Source: Clostridium sp.
GTDB taxonomy: Bacteria; Bacillota; Clostridia; Oscillospirales; Acutalibacteraceae
Reading direction: 5' to 3'
Assembly: GCA_023663865.1 (NCBI GenBank)
Contig: JAMPGU010000013.1
Span: 1 to 52,384, forward strand
DNA length: 52,384 bases
Below the pieces are notes generated by a model. That model was not told the DNA's origin and searched no databases. It worked only from the letters and a program-made list of their open reading frames with translations. Position 1 is the stretch's first letter; each line of letters starts with the position of its first letter. A program made the position numbers and the translations under genes. This document shows, in pieces, positions 43,207-52,337 of the stretch.

Positions 43207-44112
43207 TTATATCCATTTCCTTTTTTTAAACCAAAGAATCAATGCAGTTATTACTGCTGCACTCAGCACAATTACATAAATATATCCATACCGCCAGTTC
43301 AGCTCGGGCATGGTATTGAAATTCATTCCGTACCAACCGACTACAACAGTCAGCGGAAAGAAAATCGTTGTAACCAATGTGAAAATCTTCATCGTATTAT
43401 TAAGATTCATATTGATTGCCGCCTGATATGCGTCCCAAAGATGTACAATGCTGTCGGTAAGCATATCCGTGTTGTCTTTCAGTCTGTTAAGCCTTTCTGC
43501 AAAATTTTTAAAATGCTTTTTATTTTCATCAAAGATATCGTTATCGTTTTCTTCAAGCACTTCCAGAATATCAATTAACCGCTCGTAATAACTGCGATAG
43601 GATAAAATGACCTTTTTCATATCCAGCAGCTTTATGTTAAAGCTGTCGTCCGCAGTATTATTTATTACGGATTCCTCAAGATTGGTTATATTGTTCCACA
43701 GCTCTTCCAGCTTAGCGTTATCATCTGTAATCATAGTGTCAAACAAAATCAATATGCATCTCTCAACACTTATATTGTCGCAGCAAATTCTTGACAGCAT
43801 TTTCATAAATGTATCACGGACAAAGCATTTTTTATCCTGAATGCTGACTACAATCATAATGTTTTTTAATATAAATATACCTATAGAGCTGGCAAAATGC
43901 AGTTTGATAAAGCAGCATTGGTCATAAATTTCTACACCGGCAGAAATTTCGCTTATGCCCTTTTTGCACATTTCCACCGCCTGCAAGGGCAGATTGAACT
44001 GTTTATAAATAGTATCCAGCTCTGACAGATTGATAAGTCCCAGTGCAACAGAATGGTCATTAATATTGTTGTATTCAATTGATGTAATTTCATCCTCAAG
44101 CTGATAAAACAT
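43207..44112 (-). CDS. corA: CorA-family magnesium/cobalt transporter
   Basis: A 302-residue pentameric-channel subunit. A cytoplasmic alpha/beta domain and a long helix precede two C-terminal membrane helices; the selectivity motif YGMN is in WYGMNFNTMPELNW. The family basic tail ends in KKRKW. The start at 44112 has GGGTGG upstream, located inside a long hairpin. Confidence 0.92.
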   Translation of the reverse strand: MFYQLEDEITSIEYNNINDHSVALGLINLSELDTIYKQFNLPLQAVEMCKKGISEISAGVEIYDQCCFIKLHFASSIGIFILKNIMIVVSIQDKKCFVRDTFMKMLSRICCDNISVERCILILFDTMITDDNAKLEELWNNITNLEESVINNTADDSFNIKLLDMKKVILSYRSYYERLIDILEVLEENDNDIFDENKKHFKNFAERLNRLKDNTDMLTDSIVHLWDAYQAAINMNLNNTMKIFTLVTTIFFPLTVVVGWYGMNFNTMPELNWRYGYIYVIVLSAAVITALILWFKKRKWI

Positions 44113-44166
44113 AAAACCACCCAATATATTTTCTGCAAAACATTCAGAAATATTAGGTGGTTTTTT
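44113..44166 (-). promoter_or_regulatory. hairpin covering the corA start region, downstream of serA
   Basis: AAAACCACC (44113-44121) pairs with GGTGGTTTT (44156-44164), continued by an imperfect AATAT/CTG stem. On the minus strand it lies between the serA stop and the corA ATG and buries the corA ribosome binding site. It may be a serA terminator and a corA translation switch at once. Confidence 0.55.
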
Positions 44167-44190
44167 ATATTATGGAATTGTATTTAAGAC

Positions 44191-45351
44191 TTATTTAATT
44201 ACTCTAACCTTAATTACACCCTCAATAGCAGTGATGTCATTAATAACCTGCTCAGATGCCTCTGTGTCAACATCAATGATAGAGTAAGCAAATTCGCCCT
44301 TGTTCTTATCCTCAAAAGCAGCAATGTTGATGCCGTCCTTGCTGATGGTATCTGTAATTGTTGCAATCATATTTGGCTGATTCTTATGAATTACAGTGAT
44401 TCTTGCAACACCTGTTTTCTGTACGGATACAGCAGGCATATTTACAGAATTTTTAATATTACCGTTTTCAAGGAAATCAATAAGCTCCATAGCACCCATT
44501 GATGCACAGTTTTCCTCACTCTCAGGTGTGGATGCACCAAGATGAGGGATAGCGATTACGCCGTCAACACCAATAACATCTGCTGATGGGAAGTCGGTTA
44601 CATATGCAGCCATCTTGCCGTTTTCAAGTGCGTCAACGATATCAGCTGATACAGCCAGGTCACCTCTTGCAAAGTTGAGAATTCTAACAGTATCCTTCAT
44701 TGTTGCAATTGTGTCAGCACAAATTAAGCCCTTTGTTTCAGGAGTAAGCGGAACGTGAAGTGTGATGTAGTCAGCAACAGGGAAAATTTCTTCAAGATTA
44801 TTGTTAACAGTGATGCCTGCCTTTAACTCTGCGTTTTCAGGTAAAAACGGATCGTAACCGATTACATTCATACCAAGGTCAACTGCTGCCTCAGCAACAA
44901 GTCTTCCGATAGCGCCAAGTCCGATTACACCAAGAGTTTTGCCCTTGATTTCTGGACCGGCGAAAGCACTCTTGCCTTTTTCTACGGTTTTGCCTACGTT
45001 GTCGCCTTCGTCCTTGATTGTTTTGCACCAGTCAATCGCTCTTGTTACCTTTCTGCTTGAAAGAAGCAGACCGCAGATAACAAGCTCCTTAACTGCGTTT
45101 GCATTTGCGCCGGGTGTGTTGAAAACAACAATACCCTTTTTTGCACATTCCTCAACAGGAATGTTATTTACACCTGCACCTGCTCTTGCAATTGCGAGCA
45201 GGGATTCAGGCATTTCCATATCGTGCATAGATGCACTTCTTACCATAATACCGTCAGGATTTTCAACATTGTCACCATAGGTATATTTGGATGTGTCAAA
45301 TTTATCAAGACCAACATTGCTGATCTTATTTAATGTTTTAATATTAAACAT
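44191..45351 (-). CDS. serA: D-3-phosphoglycerate dehydrogenase
   Basis: A 386-residue NAD-dependent enzyme of serine biosynthesis. NAD-binding GVIGLGAIGRLVAE, catalytic Arg in NFARGDLAV, and the Glu/His pair ending in IPHLGASTPESEEN. The C-terminal ACT domain (from about residue 315) is the serine-sensing type. The short form lacking the intervening ASB domain. Follows serC on the same strand. Confidence 0.95.
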   Translation of the reverse strand: MFNIKTLNKISNVGLDKFDTSKYTYGDNVENPDGIMVRSASMHDMEMPESLLAIARAGAGVNNIPVEECAKKGIVVFNTPGANANAVKELVICGLLLSSRKVTRAIDWCKTIKDEGDNVGKTVEKGKSAFAGPEIKGKTLGVIGLGAIGRLVAEAAVDLGMNVIGYDPFLPENAELKAGITVNNNLEEIFPVADYITLHVPLTPETKGLICADTIATMKDTVRILNFARGDLAVSADIVDALENGKMAAYVTDFPSADVIGVDGVIAIPHLGASTPESEENCASMGAMELIDFLENGNIKNSVNMPAVSVQKTGVARITVIHKNQPNMIATITDTISKDGINIAAFEDKNKGEFAYSIIDVDTEASEQVINDITAIEGVIKVRVIK

Positions 45352-45391
45352 AATGATTCTCCGTTATTATTTTTGTTTTGCTGTCGGTTAA

Positions 45392-46477
45392 TTAAGCATT
45401 TTCTTTTTCAAACTTAGCCATGAACTCTACGAGCTTTTCAACACCCTCAATTGGCATTGCGTTGTAGATAGATGCTCTCATACCGCCAACTGATCTGTGA
45501 CCTTTAAGGTTAACAAAGCCTGCTTCGGTAGCTTCTGCAATAAATTTCTTTTCAAGCTCGTCATCACCGATAACGAATGGTACATTCATAAGTGAACGGT
45601 CCTCAGGTACTACAGTGCCCTTGAACATCTTTGAGCTGTCGAGGAAGTTGTAAAGAACAGCTGCCTTCTTCTCGTTTCTTTCCTTCATTGCCGCAAGTCC
45701 GCCGATATCATTCTTAATCCACTCAAGAACGAGCTTGCAGATATAAATTGTCCAGCAAGGAGGAGTGTTATAAAGTGAGTCAGCGTCTGCCTGAATCTGA
45801 TAATTCATCATAACAGGTGTGATGTCACGAGCCTTGCCAAGTAAATCTTCACGGATAATGGCTACAACAAGACCTGCAGGTGCGACATTCTTCTGTGCAC
45901 CGAAGTAAACAACACCGAATTTGCTGATATCAAGAGGCTCTGAAAGTGCGCAGGATGATACGTCTGCGATTAATACTTTATCACCAACAGGAGGAAGCTC
46001 TTTGTAAACTGTACCGTAAATGGTGTTGTTCATACAAATGTAAACGTAGTCAACATCGTCACGGAAATCCTCAGCCTTAGTCTTTGGGATATAGCTGAAG
46101 GTTTTATCTGCTGAAGAAGCGGCAGCAACAACGTCGCCGTATTTCTGTGCTTCCTGATAAGCCTTCTTAGCCCACTGTCCTGTGATGATGTAGTCAGCCT
46201 TGCCTGTGCCGTTCATAAAGTTGAGCGGAATTGCTGAAAACTGTGCACTTGCACCGCCCTGTAAAAACAGAACCTTGTAGTTGTCAGGGATATTATAGAG
46301 CTCTCTCATAAGAGCCTCTGCATCCTTAATGATTTTGTCGAATACCTTTGAACGATGGCTCATTTCCATAACAGACTGTCCGCTGCCCTGATAATCCATC
46401 ATCTCTGCTGCTGCCTGCTCAAGCACCTTTTCAGGTAATGTTGATGGGCCGGCACTGAAATTGTATACTCTTGCCAT
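45392..46477 (-). CDS. serC: phosphoserine aminotransferase
   Basis: A 361-residue PLP enzyme, second step of serine synthesis. NFSAGPSTLPEKVLEQA opens the protein, the PLP Lys lies in VVYFGAQKNVAPAG, and HRSVGGMRASIYNAMP is near the C terminus. First gene of the serC-serA unit. Confidence 0.96.
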   Translation of the reverse strand: MARVYNFSAGPSTLPEKVLEQAAAEMMDYQGSGQSVMEMSHRSKVFDKIIKDAEALMRELYNIPDNYKVLFLQGGASAQFSAIPLNFMNGTGKADYIITGQWAKKAYQEAQKYGDVVAAASSADKTFSYIPKTKAEDFRDDVDYVYICMNNTIYGTVYKELPPVGDKVLIADVSSCALSEPLDISKFGVVYFGAQKNVAPAGLVVAIIREDLLGKARDITPVMMNYQIQADADSLYNTPPCWTIYICKLVLEWIKNDIGGLAAMKERNEKKAAVLYNFLDSSKMFKGTVVPEDRSLMNVPFVIGDDELEKKFIAEATEAGFVNLKGHRSVGGMRASIYNAMPIEGVEKLVEFMAKFEKENA

Positions 46478-46511
46478 AATATTTTCCTCTCTTTAAGTAT
46501 TATTTAAATTT

Positions 46512-46577
46512 TAACTTTGTTACTATATTATATTGTTGTTTAACTTTTTGTCAATATTTTCTTTCTAACTTTGTGAC
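46512..46577 (-). promoter_or_regulatory. serC-serA promoter with flanking 12-bp repeats
   Basis: On the minus strand TTGACA (46549-46554), a 16-bp spacer and TATAAT (46527-46532). The 12-bp sequence TAACTTTGTnAC occurs at 46512-46523 (near the start of transcription) and 46566-46577 (upstream of -35), bracketing the promoter at a 54-bp spacing. A candidate operator pair. Confidence 0.65.
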
Positions 46578-46638
46578 TTTTCACAATAGATTGATAAATA
46601 ATTAACAATATTGTGCGTGCTTGATTACAAATAATGAA

Positions 46639-46672
46639 CGGACAAGGATAATCCTAACAAAATCCTTGTCCG
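46639..46672 (-). terminator. terminator of pyrG
   Basis: CGGACAAGGAT (46639-46649) pairs perfectly with ATCCTTGTCCG (46662-46672); the minus strand continues TTCATTATTTG, a weak T tract. Confidence 0.75.
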
Positions 46673-46701
46673 CTGATGTATTTATGTAATTTACTTATGT
46701 A

Positions 46702-48312
46702 CTATTTATTTGATTTTCTTTCAGCAGCTGCAGTTACAAAGCCGCGGAAAAGAGGATGCGGCTTATTTGGTCTTGACTTGAATTCGGGATGGAATTGTCC
46801 TGCCACAAACCAAGGATGATTTGGAAGCTCAATCATTTCCACAATATGGTTATCCGGTGATGTGCCGGCAAAAATCATACCGTTTTTCAGCATTTCGGGA
46901 CGGTAGTCATTGTTAACCTCGTATCTGTGTCTGTGACGCTCATAAATCATAGATGCACCATAAAGAGCATAGGCTTTTGACTCGGGATTAAGTGTGCAGG
47001 GATACTGACCGAGACGCATGGTTCCGCCCATATCGGTAACGTTCTTCTGCTCAGGAAGGATGTCTATAACCGGGTGCTTTGTGTCGGGATTGATTTCAGC
47101 TGAATTCGCATCCTTCATACCAAGCACATGGCGGGCAAACTCTATAATTGCAATCTGCATACCAAGGCATATGCCTAAGTAAGGTATATTGTGCGTTCTT
47201 GCATACTGGCAGGCTATGATTTTTCCTTCAATTCCTCTTGAACCAAATCCGCCGGGAACGAGTATACCATCCATATCGCCGAGAATTTCCTCCGGATCAG
47301 CATCGCCCTCCAGACTTTCACTATCTATCCAGTGGATATCCACTGCGCTTCTTGTTGCGATACCGCCGTGCTTCAAGGCTTCGTTTACGGAAATGTAGGA
47401 GTCATGAAGCTCAACGTATTTTCCGACCATAGCTATTTTTACAGTCTGAACCGGATTTCGCAGTGCATCAAGCATATGTGTCCAATCGGTAAGGTCTGCG
47501 TCACCGCAGTTCAGTCCCAGCTTTCTGATAACTACATCATCCATTTTTTGCTTGTGCAGCATTATAGGCACTGCATAAAGAATGTCACAATTATTATTTT
47601 CAATAACACATTCCTTGTCAACATTGCAAAAGAGTGCAACCTTGTTTTTTATATCATCCGTCAGCGGATGCTCCGTCCGGCATACAATGATGTCGGGGTG
47701 AATACCAATGGAGAGCATTTCCTTAACGGAATGCTGTGTCGGCTTTGATTTCAGCTCGTCGGATGCAGCCAGGTAAGGCACAAGTGTAACGTGGATAAAC
47801 AGACAGTTCTCACGGCCTACCTCAACAGCAAACTGGCGGATAGCCTCAAGAAACGGCTGGGATTCAATATCACCCACTGTACCGCCGATTTCCACAAAGC
47901 ATACATCTGCGCCCGTGTCAGCATTCTTGTAAATGGAGCGTTTAATCTCGTTTGTTACGTGGGGAATAATTTGTATGGTTTGTCCGCCGTAAACACCCTT
48001 GCGCTCGTCACTGATAACCTTCCAGTAAACACGTCCGCTGGTTAAATTGGAATTTTGAGACAGGCTTTCGTCAATAAATCTTTCGTAGTGACCGAGGTCC
48101 AAGTCGGTTTCTGCACCATCGTCCGTAACAAAAACCTCTCCGTGCTGAACGGGATTCATTGTTCCGGGGTCAACATTAAGATATGGGTCCAGCTTTTGTG
48201 CTGTGACTTTAAGTCCTCTTGCCTTCAGCAGTCTGCCGAGGGATGCAGCAGTAATGCCCTTGCCCAATCCGGAAACAACACCGCCTGTTATAAATATGTA
48301 TTTTGTATTCAT
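46702..48312 (-). CDS. pyrG: CTP synthase
   Basis: A 536-residue glutamine-dependent enzyme making CTP from UTP. N-terminal synthetase P-loop [18 protein letters not shown]-terminal glutaminase with oxyanion GGFGSRG, catalytic Cys in YLGICLGMQ, and the His/Glu pair in FHPEFKSRP. The ATG at 48312 with GGAGGG upstream is preferred over an upstream start at 48327. Confidence 0.97.
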   Translation of the reverse strand: MNTKYIFITGGVVSGLGKGITAASLGRLLKARGLKVTAQKLDPYLNVDPGTMNPVQHGEVFVTDDGAETDLDLGHYERFIDESLSQNSNLTSGRVYWKVISDERKGVYGGQTIQIIPHVTNEIKRSIYKNADTGADVCFVEIGGTVGDIESQPFLEAIRQFAVEVGRENCLFIHVTLVPYLAASDELKSKPTQHSVKEMLSIGIHPDIIVCRTEHPLTDDIKNKVALFCNVDKECVIENNNCDILYAVPIMLHKQKMDDVVIRKLGLNCGDADLTDWTHMLDALRNPVQTVKIAMVGKYVELHDSYISVNEALKHGGIATRSAVDIHWIDSESLEGDADPEEILGDMDGILVPGGFGSRGIEGKIIACQYARTHNIPYLGICLGMQIAIIEFARHVLGMKDANSAEINPDTKHPVIDILPEQKNVTDMGGTMRLGQYPCTLNPESKAYALYGASMIYERHRHRYEVNNDYRPEMLKNGMIFAGTSPDNHIVEMIELPNHPWFVAGQFHPEFKSRPNKPHPLFRGFVTAAAERKSNK

Positions 48313-48373
48313 TTTTTGACCCTCCAAATCAGAATAGTATTAGAAAGACACAGCTGACGAAGTCACGCTGCTT

Positions 48374-49837
48374 TTAGTCTGTAGCTGCATTACAGGTAAC
48401 TCTGATACCAAGCTTTTTAAGAAGCTTTTCATCAACAGATGACAGAATAACAGATGAGTGCATTTCACAGTTTTTAAGCTTTGACAACTGTTCAAGTGCC
48501 AGCTTTGCATTGCTGTCGGTAACAGCGGATACAGATAATGCCAGCAGTATTTCATCTGTATGAAGTCTTGGGTTTTTATTGCCAAGGTGATTCACCTTCA
48601 GCTCCTGAATCGGTTTGATAACCTCCGGTACCAGCAGCAGTACATCATCCTTGATGCCGGCAAGGTGCTTTAATGCATTGAGCATCACAGCAGATGCACA
48701 ACCAAGCAAAGCTGAGGTCTTGCCTGTAATCATTGTACCGTCATTTAACTCAATTGCCGCTGCCGGTGCATTTGTCTGTTCTGCAAGTTTTGTTGCCGTC
48801 TTTGCACAGTTTCGGTTGTCAACGGACAATCCTGCGTTATTCATAAGCAGCTCGAGTTTATAGATTTCATCCTTTTTGTTTATGCCGCGCAGGCTGTCAC
48901 AGCAGGCAGAAAAATATCTGCGGATGATTTCCTGATTTGATGCTTCGCTTATGGCTGCATCATCAAAAATACAGTTGCCTGCCATATTAACGCCCATATC
49001 GGTAGGAGATTTGTAGGGGCAGCTTCCGTAAATCTTGTCAAAGGTTGCTTTCAGTACAGGGAAGATTTCTACATCTCTGTTATAGTTCACGGTTGTTTCT
49101 CCGTACGCCTCCAAATGCCATGGGTCAATCATGTTTACATCATTCAAATCAGCGGTGGCTGCTTCGTATGCAATGTTCACAGAATGCTTCAGCGGGATGT
49201 TCCATATAGGGAAGGTCTCAAATTTTGCATATCCCGCCTTAATGCCTCTCTTGTTCTCGTGATAAAGCTGAGAAAGACAGGTTGCCATTTTTCCGCTTCC
49301 GGGACCCGGTGCAGTGATAACGACAAGCTCTCTGGTTGTTTCAATATAATCATTTTTGCCATAGCCCTCATCACTTACAATTTTGCTTATTGCAGCAGGA
49401 TAGCCGTCAATTACGTAGTGGCGGTAAAATGGAATTCCGGCATTTTCAAGCTTCTGTTCAAAGGCAATAACCTTTGGTGCAGAAACATATTTTGTCAGTA
49501 CCACACTGCCAACCATAAGTCCTCTGCTTCTGAATGCGTCAATTAATCTGAACACATCCACATCATATGTAATTCCCAGATCACCGCGGATTTTATTTTT
49601 CTCAATATCCTCAGCACTGATTACAACTACAATCTCTGCTTGATCCTTTAATTGCAGCAGCATTTGTAGTTTACTGTCAGGCTCAAAGCCGGGCAGAACA
49701 CGAGATGCGTGGTAGTCGTCAAAGAGCTTTCCGCCGAATTCCAAATAAAGCTTTCCGCCGAATTCATTAATGCGCTCCTTTATGCGGGCTGACTGCATTT
49801 TTAAGTATTTGTCATTATCAAAACCAATTTTAAACAT
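48374..49837 (-). CDS. DUF1846 family protein
   Basis: A 487-residue cytoplasmic protein matching DUF1846 over its full length: it begins KIGFDNDKYLKMQSARIKER, has YLEFGGKLFDDYHASRVLPG, and a central TAPGPGSGKMATCLSQLYHE that resembles a P-loop. The family has a known fold but no confirmed reaction; nucleotide binding is an inference from the loop. It precedes pyrG at a 61-bp spacing, so co-transcription is possible. No paralogue is present in the window. Confidence 0.85.
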   Translation of the reverse strand: MFKIGFDNDKYLKMQSARIKERINEFGGKLYLEFGGKLFDDYHASRVLPGFEPDSKLQMLLQLKDQAEIVVVISAEDIEKNKIRGDLGITYDVDVFRLIDAFRSRGLMVGSVVLTKYVSAPKVIAFEQKLENAGIPFYRHYVIDGYPAAISKIVSDEGYGKNDYIETTRELVVITAPGPGSGKMATCLSQLYHENKRGIKAGYAKFETFPIWNIPLKHSVNIAYEAATADLNDVNMIDPWHLEAYGETTVNYNRDVEIFPVLKATFDKIYGSCPYKSPTDMGVNMAGNCIFDDAAISEASNQEIIRRYFSACCDSLRGINKKDEIYKLELLMNNAGLSVDNRNCAKTATKLAEQTNAPAAAIELNDGTMITGKTSALLGCASAVMLNALKHLAGIKDDVLLLVPEVIKPIQELKVNHLGNKNPRLHTDEILLALSVSAVTDSNAKLALEQLSKLKNCEMHSSVILSSVDEKLLKKLGIRVTCNAATD

Positions 49838-49906
49838 ATTTTTCCTTTCGATGCAGACGAGTGATATAGTGCTGTTGTCTGCATCTATTCCTCTCTAAAA
49901 AACACA

Positions 49907-49936
49907 AAGACGGCTGCACGAATGTACAACCGTCTG
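49907..49936 (-). terminator. terminator of the 526-aa membrane protein gene
   Basis: On the minus strand AGACGGTTG pairs with CAGCCGTCT (one T-G wobble), followed by TTTGTGTTTTTT. Confidence 0.82.
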
Positions 49937-50026
49937 TACTTACATATTATACAGTAAAATGATTTTGAAATCAATAGTCTTGTATAATTTTTGTGTATGA
50001 ATATTCATTTCTTGTATATCTGCTGT

Positions 50027-51607
50027 TTAGTCATTTGGCGAGTAGCTGCTGTCCAGCTGTTGAATCACCTTTACCGTATCTGCAATTGTGGCATCAAAAT
50101 CTTTGTTTTTGCTGCCGGATACATAAATCAGCTTATATTTTTCGCTGTCATAGCTTTCATCATCGTTCATAAATTTAGGAACCTGATATCCGCTGCTTTC
50201 AAAATTGCTGCGGTAGGAATATTCTCCATTAAGATAATAGCTTCTGTAACCGTAATTGTCCTCAATTTTTGCCGAGAAGGCTGTATCAAAGCCATTGTCC
50301 TTCGGCTCATAAATTCGGGAAGTGGCCGTGTAAGTGTAGCTGGTCTGGAAGTTATAGGAATTGGTGCATATGCTGACAGTGTTGTTTTTGCCGTAATGCA
50401 GCATAAGATAGTTTACAGTGTCATCCTCAAGATAATTTGATATGGAATCCTTGGTGAAAATCTTTTTGCTTATTGTACCGTTCCAGGAATATACTTCTAA
50501 ACAATAGGTAGGATTTTCAATTGTAATCCGCTCTCCGGAATACGCATTGGTTGCAGATTCGCGAACCAGCTTTCTGTATACAAGAATAAGCTCCTCGTTG
50601 CCGTCATTGTTAAAATCAATAAGGTCAGCATAAGCAAGCCCGTCAATGTAGCTTCCGTTGCTGTCGGTAACAACCTTAGCCTTGCCGTATTTTTCTGTTC
50701 GTGACTCTATTATATCATAGTATGCAGCAGCCTTGCGCTGTTCGTCAGTCAGCTGATTGTTTATTTCCGGCATGGATATGGTGTTGAAGCTGTCAATATT
50801 ATTTGTTGCCGTGTCAATAATCAGCTCAGCACGGGATGCTTTTATTACAGACAGCTTAATGGTTTCAAAATCATCTGCATTAATTGTGCCCTTGATGGAA
50901 TAAATATTATTTTTGTAATCATAATCACATTCAGAGGACTTTTTAAAGCTGTCTCCCTTTAGTGCCAGCAGTTCAACCTTTTCAGGTGTTTTTGTATCGG
51001 ATTTGCAAATATAATATTTGTTTGACTTGTAATAGAATGCAATCCAAAAGCCGTCCTTTGCATCTGTGGTGGAGTTGGCAGGCTCACTGTAAATTTTTGT
51101 GAAATCGTCCTTCACATATCCCCAAACCTCAAGGGTGTATGTGCTTCCGTCATTGTAGCACAGCATAAGCTCATCGTTGCCGTCATTGTCAAAATCCATT
51201 TGCCTTGCATAGCAAAGACCGGTTAATCTTGCCATGGATTTTCCGTATACCGAGCTGTCAAGACTCACCCATTTGCCTGTGCCGTATTGAGTTATATAAT
51301 TTGTACATACCTTTCCGGCATCGGCAGAAAATTGACTGTTCTTTTCATTTTGTGCGTTAATGGAGTGGCTGAAAGATATTATAAAAATTAGTATAAATAA
51401 TAAGAAAAGCACAAGTGCCAGCAGCTTCAGCAAAGCGGCTCTAAGATTAGGAAGCTGATAAATTTCCTTTAAGGTGTCGCCATGAACAAGGCTTTCAATG
51501 GTTTGCTTCGTATTTTTTGCCAGTGATTTAAAATCAATATTTATTTTAAAACGTTTTTTTGGCTCAAGCTCTTCCGGCTCGTCATCAAAATAATTATATT
51601 TACTCAC
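50027..51607 (-). CDS. membrane-anchored protein with two DxDxDG modules, unknown
   Basis: A 526-residue protein with an acidic/basic cytoplasmic N terminus (1-55), one membrane helix at about 58-80 and a large extracellular part. Two copies of a module of the form YGK...GLxYA...DFxNDGNxEL occur: DFDNDGNDELML at 138-149 and DFNNDGNEELIL at 331-342. The loops resemble calcium-binding EF-hand/FG-GAP repeats. No enzyme or binding domain is recognised. It begins with GTG after AAGGAGGTGAAGC. A perfect palindrome AATATGTACATATT (51624-51637) sits in its leader. Confidence 0.7.
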   Translation of the reverse strand: MSKYNYFDDEPEELEPKKRFKINIDFKSLAKNTKQTIESLVHGDTLKEIYQLPNLRAALLKLLALVLFLLFILIFIISFSHSINAQNEKNSQFSADAGKVCTNYITQYGTGKWVSLDSSVYGKSMARLTGLCYARQMDFDNDGNDELMLCYNDGSTYTLEVWGYVKDDFTKIYSEPANSTTDAKDGFWIAFYYKSNKYYICKSDTKTPEKVELLALKGDSFKKSSECDYDYKNNIYSIKGTINADDFETIKLSVIKASRAELIIDTATNNIDSFNTISMPEINNQLTDEQRKAAAYYDIIESRTEKYGKAKVVTDSNGSYIDGLAYADLIDFNNDGNEELILVYRKLVRESATNAYSGERITIENPTYCLEVYSWNGTISKKIFTKDSISNYLEDDTVNYLMLHYGKNNTVSICTNSYNFQTSYTYTATSRIYEPKDNGFDTAFSAKIEDNYGYRSYYLNGEYSYRSNFESSGYQVPKFMNDDESYDSEKYKLIYVSGSKNKDFDATIADTVKVIQQLDSSYSPND

Positions 51608-51623
51608 AGCTTCACCTCCTTAG

Positions 51624-51637
51624 AATATGTACATATT
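51624..51637. promoter_or_regulatory. 14-bp palindrome in the leader of the 526-aa gene
   Basis: AATATGTACATATT is a perfect dyad 16 bp upstream of the GTG start, just before the ribosome binding site. It may be a repressor site. The rest of the 277-bp spacer up to ctsR is AT-rich and holds the ctsR control region. Confidence 0.4.
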
Positions 51638-51754
51638 TTTTCACCTTATTGTATCATAATAAATTATGCATATCAATATATAAATTTATATGAAAAAATT
51701 ATAATCAAAATCACAGTCAGAATAAATCCCCGGAAAAGGAAGCGATTTCATAAA

Positions 51755-51771
51755 AGTCAAGAAAAGTCAAA
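51755..51771 (+). promoter_or_regulatory. CtsR operator 1
   Basis: AGTCAAG-AAA-AGTCAAA fits the CtsR heptamer pair RGTCAAA-NAN-RGTCAAA with one mismatch. Confidence 0.75.
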
Positions 51772-51777
51772 AAAATT

Positions 51778-51794
51778 ATTGACTTTTGCTGACC
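51778..51794 (-). promoter_or_regulatory. CtsR operator 2
   Basis: On the minus strand GGTCAGC-AAA-AGTCAAT matches the heptamer pair with three mismatches and overlaps the likely -35 TTGACT (51779-51784). Confidence 0.6.
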
Positions 51795-51807
51795 TTTGTG
51801 CTATTGT
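51779..51807 (+). promoter_or_regulatory. ctsR promoter
   Basis: TTGACT (51779-51784), a 17-bp spacer and TATTGT (51802-51807). Surrounded by three CtsR operators. Confidence 0.6.
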
Positions 51808-51817
51808 AATATTGCAA

Positions 51818-51834
51818 GGTCAAAGAAAGTCAAA
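51818..51834 (+). promoter_or_regulatory. CtsR operator 3
   Basis: GGTCAAA-GAA-AGTCAAA is a perfect CtsR site, followed by a further GTCAAA (51835-51840). Lies downstream of the -10 box. Confidence 0.9.
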
Positions 51835-51884
51835 GTCAAAACAGCGAATTTTTCTCTGACCAATAAAAAGGAAGTGATTATAAA

Positions 51885-52337
51885 ATGAAAATCAGTGATG
51901 TTATAGCGGATATGATTCTTGATATGTTTGATGACGATACATCAACCGTACAGATTCAGCGAAATGATTTGGCGGCACGGCTTGGCTGTGTACCCAGTCA
52001 GATTAATTACGTTATCAATTCAAGGTTTACATCTGACCAGGGCTATATAATCGAATCACGGCGAGGCGGCGGCGGATGCATTATGATTACACGTGCCACC
52101 GGAGATAATTCTATGATGTCGTTAATTAATTCCATCGGCGTTGAAATTGATGAAAAAACAGCCAAGGCGCATATATATAATTTGAACTATCAAAATGTAA
52201 TCAGTGATAAAGCAGGCAGATTAATGCTGTCCGTAATCAGCGACAGCAATTTCAAAGGACTGCCTGCCGACATCAAAAACAGAATAAGAGCAAATCAAAT
52301 GAAACAGATGTTAGTAGCATTGTTAGGAAATGAGTAG
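51885..52337 (+). CDS. ctsR: heat-shock transcriptional repressor CtsR
   Basis: A 150-residue repressor of clp and related genes. The N-terminal winged helix is MKISDVIADMILDMFDDDTS, IQRNDLAARLGCVPSQINYV and the glycine-rich wing SRRGGGGCI, whose Gly residues are the thermosensor and whose Arg is the McsB phosphorylation target in Bacillus. The C-terminal dimerisation domain follows. AAGGAAGTGAT precedes the ATG. It is autoregulated through three operators and probably heads ctsR-mcsA-mcsB-clpC beyond the edge. Confidence 0.94.
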   Translation: MKISDVIADMILDMFDDDTSTVQIQRNDLAARLGCVPSQINYVINSRFTSDQGYIIESRRGGGGCIMITRATGDNSMMSLINSIGVEIDEKTAKAHIYNLNYQNVISDKAGRLMLSVISDSNFKGLPADIKNRIRANQMKQMLVALLGNE

